A stretch of DNA of 18,226 nt from UBA9732 sp963609725 (GTDB lineage: Bacteria > Spirochaetota > Spirochaetia > Sphaerochaetales > Sphaerochaetaceae), in contig CAVDLI010000029.1 of assembly GCA_963609725.1 (NCBI GenBank), positions 1-18,226 on the forward strand. Direction: 5' to 3'. Of this stretch, positions 7,902 to 14,363 are shown one piece after another. The translations under genes were made by a program, and so were the position numbers. Positions within the stretch are counted from its first letter, which is position 1. Each line of letters begins with the position of its first letter. Below the pieces are notes generated by a model that worked only from the letters and a program-made list of their open reading frames with translations, was not told the DNA's origin and did no database searches.

Positions 7902-9095
7902 TCACATTACTTGCTTATAAATATTTCGTGCATCGTCTGCAGTAACTTTCTTCATGTTATTATTCAAAAGCCTTGTAACTTGCATTCCAGCTTCAACAAG
8001 AACCTCAAGATCGTCACTAGGAACACCAAATTCAGAAAGACTTGTTGGAATATCTAAGTGTTTAACAATTTCTTCAAGTCTCTTAATAACGGCATGACTC
8101 TTGTCTTCTGCTTTTTCTAAATTGCCATCAAAACAACGGTCATAAGCCATAGCAAGACGTTCAACACAAGCATCCTCGTTAAAACGCATAACTGGAGCCA
8201 AGAGAATTGCATTTGAAACGCCATGAGCAATGTGGTATTTACCTCCAAGCGGATAACTCAATGCGTGTACAGCAGTTGTGCCAGAAGCAGTTATAGCCAC
8301 ACCAGCATAAAAACTAGCAATTAACATATTTGTCTTAGCATCCATAGCGTTAGGATCATCACAAGCTTTCTCTATATTGTTCAAAATCATATCTAGCGCT
8401 TGGAGAGCAAAAATATCGCTAAATGGATTGGCTTTGTTACTTGCAAAGCATTCTATGGCATGAGCTAAGGCATCAACTCCGGTGGACGCTGCAATTTTTC
8501 TTGGGAGATTTTTTATCATCCTAGCATCCAAAATAACATAGTCCGATATCATTGTAGGATTAACAATACCAACCTTTAACTGTTTTTCTGGAACAGCAAC
8601 AATAGCATTTGGAGTTGCTTCAGAGCCAGTTCCCGCAGTAGTAGGAATTAAAAGAGTTTTAATACATTTCTTTGCAAGAAGTGGATTATCAAGAAGTTCT
8701 TTTATGCCATAAGAGTCTGTCATAAGGATACTTGCAAGTTTTGCTGTATCCATGACACTTCCGCCACCTACAGCAATTATAAAATTTGCATTAAAGGCCT
8801 TGCATTGATCCACAAGTTTTTGTGCTTGCTCGTATGTAGGCTCTGCCGGCAAATCATCAAAAACTTGATGCACTGCTTCAAAGGATTTTAAGTAAGAGCT
8901 AATATAACTCATAACTAAATCAAGCAGACCAGTTTTTGCTATTCCTTTATCTGTAAAAACTGCAAGCCTTGTAACATTATTAGATTTAAGAATTTCTTCA
9001 ATATGCTCAAGTGAATCAACACCACTGTAAACAGTACCAGGCATCTTTAGACAATATTTTTCAACACGTTTTTGTTCAATTTTATTCTCAGACAT
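7902..9095 (-). CDS. Iron-containing (group III) alcohol dehydrogenase
   Basis: NAD(P)-dependent alcohol/aldehyde oxidoreductase of the Fe-ADH family, 397 residues. It shows the nucleotide-binding GGGS at 110-113 and PTTAGTGSEATP near 151-162. The metal set is D208 and H212 (GVDALAHAIE), H277 (AVHALSYPLGG) and H291 (HIAHGVSN), with the spacing known from FucO-type enzymes. The ATG at 9095 is chosen over an in-frame start at 9122 because GGGAG lies seven bases upstream of it. Only one base separates it from the dtnK stop codon (TGA-G-ATG), implying coupled translation. It could reduce an aldehyde released by the aldolase or oxidise the incoming substrate; sequence alone does not decide. Confidence 0.9.
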   Translation of the reverse strand: MSENKIEQKRVEKYCLKMPGTVYSGVDSLEHIEEILKSNNVTRLAVFTDKGIAKTGLLDLVMSYISSYLKSFEAVHQVFDDLPAEPTYEQAQKLVDQCKAFNANFIIAVGGGSVMDTAKLASILMTDSYGIKELLDNPLLAKKCIKTLLIPTTAGTGSEATPNAIVAVPEKQLKVGIVNPTMISDYVILDARMIKNLPRKIAASTGVDALAHAIECFASNKANPFSDIFALQALDMILNNIEKACDDPNAMDAKTNMLIASFYAGVAITASGTTAVHALSYPLGGKYHIAHGVSNAILLAPVMRFNEDACVERLAMAYDRCFDGNLEKAEDKSHAVIKRLEEIVKHLDIPTSLSEFGVPSDDLEVLVEAGMQVTRLLNNNMKKVTADDARNIYKQVM

Positions 9096-9096
9096 C

Positions 9097-10356
9097 TCAA
9101 CTCTCCCTTTTGCACATTTCAACTAAATTGCAAATTAAATCTTGTGTGCCAAATCCACCAGATTTACACACAACAGAACGAACTTTTCCTTTGTAATAAA
9201 AACTAGACAAGACAACACCAGGAGCAAGCTCGCATATTGGTCTAAAATCATTAACACCAATAGCAGAAACAACAGCTTGTAGAGTATCTCCCCCAATACA
9301 CATAAAAGTTGACTCCAATCCAAACTCAAGCACTCGCTTAAACACAATTCCCAAAGAGGTAGCAATACTTTCTTTAAGATACGCTTTTGAAATATTGTGC
9401 TCTTTCATATAACGCTTGTTTTCTTTTACGTTATCTTTTTCATCCACATCTACAATGCAACAACCTGTTTTAATAGTAGAATCTATGCAGTTTTGAATAA
9501 ACTTGTCATATTGAGGCATTTCAAACAGCATTGGATTTGATTTTTCTTCAATAGTAAGGCTAATTCTTTCATAACCTGCTTTATTAGCTACATCTAGCTG
9601 CTTCAGTGAAACAGGATTAATACTTCCACATACGACAAAAAGACCATAAGATAGTCTAAATTTTGGAGAAGAAGTGTATCCAAGGTCTAAAACCTGTGCC
9701 AAAACTGAAGCAAAACCAGCACAACCTGCGCAAAGATGGAGATTTTCTTTGCCAATTTGTTTTGCAAAAAGACTCATGTCTGAATTTGTTTTTGAATCAA
9801 AAACAAAAATCTCTGCATCATTGAAAGACAGCACAGCGTGTGATGCAATAGAAGAAGCAACAACTTTCACTTTTTTAGAAGTTTGCATACCAATGAGTTT
9901 AGATATATTTGATTCTTGAACGGGATTAAACAAATCTTTTCCAAACTCACTTTCAGATACAGGATTTCCATCTATGTAATGTATACCATCTTCTGTTGTA
10001 CGACCCATACAAGGAAAAGCTGGAAAGAATTTTACATTCTTGTACCCTGATGCATCTATAGCAGCTGCAAGTTCACTTCCAATATTTCCACGGAGTGCAG
10101 AGTCTGTCTTCTTATAAATAAAATTGAAAGTGCTACCAAATTCACTAATTACTTGATAAATGAGTTTGTAAGCTTCACTTTGTGCAAGATGTCTTGATTG
10201 TGCATTAACAATAAGAACAGATATTTCTTTTTTGACTTCTGTTGTATTGGGGACATAGTTTGCAATTAACTGAGTGGGCGCACCAAGTTTTGCAAATTGA
10301 ACACCTGTATCTAGAGCTCCAGTAAAGTCGTCAGCAATTACAAGCAGTTTATCCAT
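9097..10356 (-). CDS. dtnK: Four-carbon acid sugar kinase (DUF1537 family), first gene of the operon
   Basis: ATP-dependent kinase that phosphorylates C4 sugar acids (threonate, erythronate or their 2-/3-oxo forms); 419 residues, full length for the family. N-terminal substrate domain: IADDFTGALDTGVQFA near 7-22, YKKTDSALRGNIGSEL and FFPAFPCMGRTTEDGIHY. C-terminal nucleotide domain: CIGGDTLQAV, LAPGVVL and CKSGGFGTQDLI. GGAG is seven bases before the ATG. It is the promoter-proximal gene and lies back to back with the regulator gene. The PdxA2 partner two genes downstream points to DtnK (D-threonate) or the D-erythronate equivalent among DUF1537 enzymes. The symbol is used by analogy and the exact stereoisomer is not determined. 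Confidence 0.88.
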   Translation of the reverse strand: MDKLLVIADDFTGALDTGVQFAKLGAPTQLIANYVPNTTEVKKEISVLIVNAQSRHLAQSEAYKLIYQVISEFGSTFNFIYKKTDSALRGNIGSELAAAIDASGYKNVKFFPAFPCMGRTTEDGIHYIDGNPVSESEFGKDLFNPVQESNISKLIGMQTSKKVKVVASSIASHAVLSFNDAEIFVFDSKTNSDMSLFAKQIGKENLHLCAGCAGFASVLAQVLDLGYTSSPKFRLSYGLFVVCGSINPVSLKQLDVANKAGYERISLTIEEKSNPMLFEMPQYDKFIQNCIDSTIKTGCCIVDVDEKDNVKENKRYMKEHNISKAYLKESIATSLGIVFKRVLEFGLESTFMCIGGDTLQAVVSAIGVNDFRPICELAPGVVLSSFYYKGKVRSVVCKSGGFGTQDLICNLVEMCKRES

Positions 10357-10424
10357 TAAATCTCCAAAATTTCATATCAACAGCAACAGTTCACTTTTGA
10401 AACACATATCTACATTAGCAAGTT

Positions 10425-10436
10425 ATGAAGTTTCAT
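10425..10436. promoter_or_regulatory. Palindrome ATGAA-GT-TTCAT, candidate operator
   Basis: Twelve bases with perfect 5-bp arms around a GT centre. It lies immediately after the predicted -10 box of the minus-strand operon promoter, about at the expected transcription start. TGAAAC boxes also occur nearby: plus strand at 10398-10403 and 10502-10507, minus strand at 10430-10435. A role as binding site for the neighbouring regulator is inference. Confidence 0.4.
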
Positions 10437-10443
10437 TTTTCAC

Positions 10444-10472
10444 AGAATAAAGGCTTAAAATAGAGCGGTCAA
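10444..10472 (-). promoter_or_regulatory. Sigma70-like promoter of the catabolic operon
   Basis: On the minus strand TTGACC (10467-10472) and TATTCT (10444-10449) are separated by exactly 17 bases. The start of transcription would fall near 10437, about 80 bases before the dtnK ATG. No GG-N10-GC type -24/-12 element (sigma54) is visible in this intergenic region on either strand. The region 10357-10542 holds no gene. Confidence 0.5.
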
Positions 10473-10542
10473 ATTATTTTCGTATTTTTTTAGTTTAATT
10501 TTGAAACATTTTACTTGCTTTATTCTTCAATGTTACAATACC

Positions 10543-12333
10543 ATGTCATATATGGAACAAAAATACAGAATACTGGGTATAGCCCCCTACGAAGGGCTTA
10601 AGAACATACTAACAAGACTTTCAATTGATTATCCAGAGATTGAACTTACAGTTTTTGTAGGTGATTTAGAGGAAGGTCTTGAAATAGCAAAAAAGAACTT
10701 TCACCGCAACTATGATGCTGTTATATCAAGAGGAATGACAGCGCAACTTTTACAGCAACTGCCAATTCCAATAGTTGAAATAGAAATCTCTATGTACGAC
10801 ATAATGTGTGCATTAAATCTTGCAGATGCAAAACACAAGAAAACAGCCATTGTTTCATTTGCTGATATAACTAAAGAAGCCAGTCAAATTTGTGAAATTA
10901 ACGACTATTCTGTTGACTTTTACACATTATCATCCCCAAACAAAGCTTATGAAGTTCTACAAATGTGTAAAAAGAAAAGATATGACTCAATAGTATGTGA
11001 TATGGTTGCCAATCAGGCTGCAAAGCAGCATGAAATGAATTCTTACCTTATAACATCGGGCTCAGATAGTGTGAGAAAAGCTTTGAACCAAGTTCTAGAT
11101 GTGTGCAAAAATATCAAATCGCTTAGAAATGAAAATCTCATGTTAAGGGAGCTAATTCAGGGTCAATTGAGCCAAACAGTACTATTTGATGATGATAAAA
11201 ACATCATTTTATCGTCAATTGATGAGCCTTCTATTGATTTAATTGATATGCTCAGCAACGAAATTGAAAAAACCATTGAAGAGCCTGACAGACGAATAAC
11301 AAAAGTGCGCAATGGGGAGCTTTATTCAATAAGAGCTCAGAGGATTGAAACAGATAACAAAACATGCACAGCTTTTTACTTCACAAATAGGAAAAGTCCT
11401 CTAGCAACAGAAAAAGCGGGAATTAGATTTTATTCAAAACAGGAAATAGAGCATCTTTATTACGAAAGCATGTTTTGTTTTGCAGGCACAGCAGAAAGAA
11501 TTAGAAGCGTTTTGAATAAAATTACAGGAACATCAAAACCAATTCTAATAATTGGAGAAACCGGAACCGGCAAAGAATCACTTGCGTTTTATCTTTACAT
11601 TAACGGGATATTCACTAAAGCACCATTGACTGTTGTAGACTGCCAGCTTTTGAATGATAAGAGCTGGGAATATCTTTTGGGACACAGCGCCTCACCGCTT
11701 TCTGATTCCAATACTACAATCTTTTTTCAAAATATTGATTTACTCTCCCCTTCAAGAAGTTCTCAACTGCTTACAGCTCTAATTAGCATGGAAGTATATG
11801 AAACAAACCATGTAATCATGTCTGCAACTTGCGATTCAAATGGACAAATATCAAAAATAGTTTCTCTTTTTGCAGACAGACTCTGTGCGCTCTCTGTATA
11901 TGCTCCTCCTCTTAGAGAACAAAAAGATTGCATTCCTGCATTATTAAACCAAATGCTCAGCCTACTTAATACTGATACTCCAAACAAACTTGCTGGAGCT
12001 GAACCCCAGGCAATAAAAGTTCTTGAAGAATACAGTTGGCCAAATAATCTGACACAGTTCAAACGTGTTATTGGAGAACTTGCAATAACAGAAAACAATT
12101 TCCTTGCTACATCACAAACTGTCAATAAAATAATTCAAAAAGAACAACACATAGGATATGTTCCGCATACGCCTGAATCCTTTATGCCAATTGACCTTGA
12201 ACGCCCATTAGCAGAAATTGAAAAAGACATTATCAATAGAGTCTTGCATGCATCAAATGATAACCAAACTGTTGCAGCAAAAAAACTTGGAATAAGCAGA
12301 ACTACTCTTTGGAGAATTATCACAGAGAAGTAA
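10543..12333 (+). CDS. PrpR_N-domain transcriptional regulator with degenerate AAA+ domain and Fis-type HTH
   Basis: Probable ligand-responsive regulator of the divergent operon, 596 residues. The N-terminal PrpR_N sensor (about 5-165, opening YRILGIAPYEGL) is the type that senses small acids or their CoA/phospho derivatives. A PAS-like segment follows (about 195-285), then an AAA+ domain with intact Walker A GETGTGKES (338-346) and PPLREQKDCIP in the sensor region. The C-terminal HTH_8 domain reads TVAAKKLGISRTTLWRI. Two key elements are missing. The GAFTGA loop that contacts sigma54 is absent, with only 52 residues between Walker A Lys344 and the Walker B position. Walker B itself reads TTIFFQNID (391-399) in place of xLFLDEI. 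The ATG at 10543 is preferred over an upstream TTG at 10501; an ATG at 10552 is also possible. Likely sigma54-independent. Confidence 0.87.
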   Translation: MSYMEQKYRILGIAPYEGLKNILTRLSIDYPEIELTVFVGDLEEGLEIAKKNFHRNYDAVISRGMTAQLLQQLPIPIVEIEISMYDIMCALNLADAKHKKTAIVSFADITKEASQICEINDYSVDFYTLSSPNKAYEVLQMCKKKRYDSIVCDMVANQAAKQHEMNSYLITSGSDSVRKALNQVLDVCKNIKSLRNENLMLRELIQGQLSQTVLFDDDKNIILSSIDEPSIDLIDMLSNEIEKTIEEPDRRITKVRNGELYSIRAQRIETDNKTCTAFYFTNRKSPLATEKAGIRFYSKQEIEHLYYESMFCFAGTAERIRSVLNKITGTSKPILIIGETGTGKESLAFYLYINGIFTKAPLTVVDCQLLNDKSWEYLLGHSASPLSDSNTTIFFQNIDLLSPSRSSQLLTALISMEVYETNHVIMSATCDSNGQISKIVSLFADRLCALSVYAPPLREQKDCIPALLNQMLSLLNTDTPNKLAGAEPQAIKVLEEYSWPNNLTQFKRVIGELAITENNFLATSQTVNKIIQKEQHIGYVPHTPESFMPIDLERPLAEIEKDIINRVLHASNDNQTVAAKKLGISRTTLWRIITEK

Positions 12334-12556
12334 AAGATTATCGGATTAAAGGCTTATGTTCTCAAAAAATAAGAACCAAACATCTTAGCAAGTGCTATAT
12401 ATCTCTCAAAGTTTAGCGTTATGGTATCTTTTTTTGTGATGTGATACTATGAGCCTTGTCTTTATATAAGAGTTTGCAAGTAAGGCTTTGCAATTACCAA
12501 AGCTTTGCAAAATGCAAGTACTTTAGAGCCCCTTTGAAAGGGCAGCGGAGGAAATT
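12334..12556 (+). other. Intergenic leader of glnS with small hairpins
   Basis: No gene seen. It contains ATGGTATC (12421-12428) pairing with GATACTAT (12443-12450), a hairpin GCTTTG-7-CAAAGC (12485-12503), the direct repeat TGCAAGTA (12474-12481 and 12513-12520), and GCCC/GGGC (12529-12544) just before the glnS ribosome site. TATATA/TATAAG at 12463-12470 could be a -10 box, but no well-placed -35 is visible. No T-box consensus is present. I see no convincing terminator for the regulator gene. Confidence 0.4.
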
Positions 12557-14308
12557 ATGGATAAAAGCAACGAAAACGTAGAGCTTAAGAAAGCAGAGCT
12601 GGCAAATGGAACACCTGAGTTTGAAACAAATGAGAAAGCTCCCTTAAACTTCATTGAAAAAATCATTGAAGACGACTTAGCCAATGGAAGAGTTCCAAAC
12701 AACACTATTGTGACACGCTTTCCACCTGAACCAAATGGATATTTGCACATTGGGCACATAAAAAGCATTTGCTTGAACTTTGGACTTGCGCAAAAATACC
12801 ATGGAATTTGCCATCTTAGACTTGACGACACAAACCCTGCAAAAGAAGACATGGAATATATAGACTCTATTAAGTCCGATATTAAATGGCTTGGTTTTGA
12901 CTGGGGTGACAACGAATTTTATGCGTCAGATTACTACGACCAGTTGCATGAGATTGCTATTGATCTTATTAAAAAAGGCTTAGCTTATGTGGACAGCCAA
13001 ACACCTGAAGAAGTAAGAATTAACCGTGGAACTCTCACAACACCCGGCAAAGACAGTCCAGACAGAAACAGAAGTATTGAAGAAAATTTAAGACTGTTTA
13101 AGGAAATGGGAGAAGGAAAATATCCAGAGGGTACTTATCTTCTTAGAGCAAAACTTGATATGGCAAGTCCCAACATTAACATGAGAGACCCGGCTTTATA
13201 CAGAATAAAGTTTGCAGAGCATCCAAGAACAGGCTCAAAATGGTGCATTTATCCAATGTACGATTTCACTCACCCTATCTCTGATGCTATTGAGGGTATT
13301 ACTCATTCAATTTGTACTCTTGAGTTTGAAGACCATAGACCGGCATATGATTGGGCTTGTTCAATTGACAATATTGAACACACTCCACATCAATATGAGT
13401 TTGCACGTCTTAATATCAATTATCTTGTAATGAGCAAGAGAAAGTTACTGCAACTTGTTAAGATGGGAATTGTCAGCGGTTGGGATGACCCAAGAATGCC
13501 AACAATCAGCGGCATTAGAAGACGCGGATACTCTCCAGAGTCAATGAGAGACTTTGTGAACCGTGTGGGTGTTGCAAAAGTAGAATCTGTTGTTGATTAC
13601 TCTCTTATGGAATTTTGTGTAAGAGAAGATTTGAACAAGAGAGCTAAACGTGTCATGGCTGTTTTGGACCCAATTAAGCTCATAATTGACAACTACCCAG
13701 CAGATAAGACAGAGTTCTTTGTAAGTGAAAACAATCCGGAAGATGCTTCTATGGGAACTCGTGAAATTCCATTCACAAATGAACTTTACATTGAAAGAGA
13801 AGATTTCATGGAAGTTCCACCAAAAGGATATCACAGACTTTATGTTGGCAATGAAATTAGACTTAAAAATGCATATTATGTAAAAGCAACAAGTTTTGAA
13901 AAAGATGAAGATGGGAAAATTACTGTCGTCCACTGCACTTATGATCCCCAGTCCCGTGGCGGAGAAACAGCAGATGGCCGCAAAGTCAAAGGTACAAGCC
14001 ATTGGGTAAGTGCAAAACATGCTATTGATGCAGAAGTAAGACTTTATGACAAACTCTTTGCAACAGAATACCCAGGTGGAGATACTGGAAACTATCTTGA
14101 TGACTTGAACCCAACTTCTCTTGTTGTGCTAAAGAATGCAAAAGTTGAACCATCATTAAAAGATGCAAAACCGGGAGATTATTTGCAGTTCATAAGAAGT
14201 GGATACTTCACTCCAGACTACGACAGCACGCCTGAGAAACTTGTGTTTAACAGAACTGTTACTCTTAAAGATTCATGGGCAAAACAAAAAGCTAAAATGG
14301 GTCTTTAA
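12557..14308 (+). CDS. glnS: Glutaminyl-tRNA synthetase
   Basis: Charges tRNA-Gln with glutamine in the cytoplasm; class I synthetase, 583 residues. HIGH lies at 64-67 within FPPEPNGYLHIGHIKSI, and the KMSKS equivalent VMSKRK is near 291-296. GlnRS-specific stretches match the E. coli enzyme closely by eye: DDTNPAKEDMEYIDSIK, KWCIYPMYDFTH, ISDAIEGITHS and WDDPRMPTISG, plus the C-terminal beta-barrel anticodon-binding domains ending VFNRTVTLKDSWAK. It has about 20 extra charged residues before the conserved NFI start compared with E. coli. GGAGG is just upstream of the ATG. It stands alone on the plus strand and ends at a strong terminator. Presence of GlnRS means direct glutaminylation, which does not exclude a GatCAB system elsewhere. 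Confidence 0.97.
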   Translation: MDKSNENVELKKAELANGTPEFETNEKAPLNFIEKIIEDDLANGRVPNNTIVTRFPPEPNGYLHIGHIKSICLNFGLAQKYHGICHLRLDDTNPAKEDMEYIDSIKSDIKWLGFDWGDNEFYASDYYDQLHEIAIDLIKKGLAYVDSQTPEEVRINRGTLTTPGKDSPDRNRSIEENLRLFKEMGEGKYPEGTYLLRAKLDMASPNINMRDPALYRIKFAEHPRTGSKWCIYPMYDFTHPISDAIEGITHSICTLEFEDHRPAYDWACSIDNIEHTPHQYEFARLNINYLVMSKRKLLQLVKMGIVSGWDDPRMPTISGIRRRGYSPESMRDFVNRVGVAKVESVVDYSLMEFCVREDLNKRAKRVMAVLDPIKLIIDNYPADKTEFFVSENNPEDASMGTREIPFTNELYIEREDFMEVPPKGYHRLYVGNEIRLKNAYYVKATSFEKDEDGKITVVHCTYDPQSRGGETADGRKVKGTSHWVSAKHAIDAEVRLYDKLFATEYPGGDTGNYLDDLNPTSLVVLKNAKVEPSLKDAKPGDYLQFIRSGYFTPDYDSTPEKLVFNRTVTLKDSWAKQKAKMGL

Positions 14309-14329
14309 TAACTGAGACAAAACAAGTTG

Positions 14330-14363
14330 AGAAGATTAAGCTATGGCTTAATCTTCTTTTTTT
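14330..14363 (+). terminator. Rho-independent terminator of glnS, overlapping the end of the opposing gene
   Basis: Perfect 12-bp stem (14330-14341 with 14346-14357), loop TATG, then six T. It starts 21 bp after the glnS stop. The stop codon of the convergent methyltransferase gene (14348-14350) lies inside the right arm. The stem could also stop transcription from the other side, although that side has a poor U-tract. Confidence 0.9.

Noticed and set aside
10357..10542. Sigma54 (-24/-12) promoter expected beside a PrpR-type regulator
   Set aside because: No GG-N10-GC element is present on either strand, and the regulator lacks GAFTGA.
12334..12556. T-box riboswitch upstream of glnS
   Set aside because: The AGGGTGGNACCGCG core and a specifier-loop/terminator arrangement are not found.
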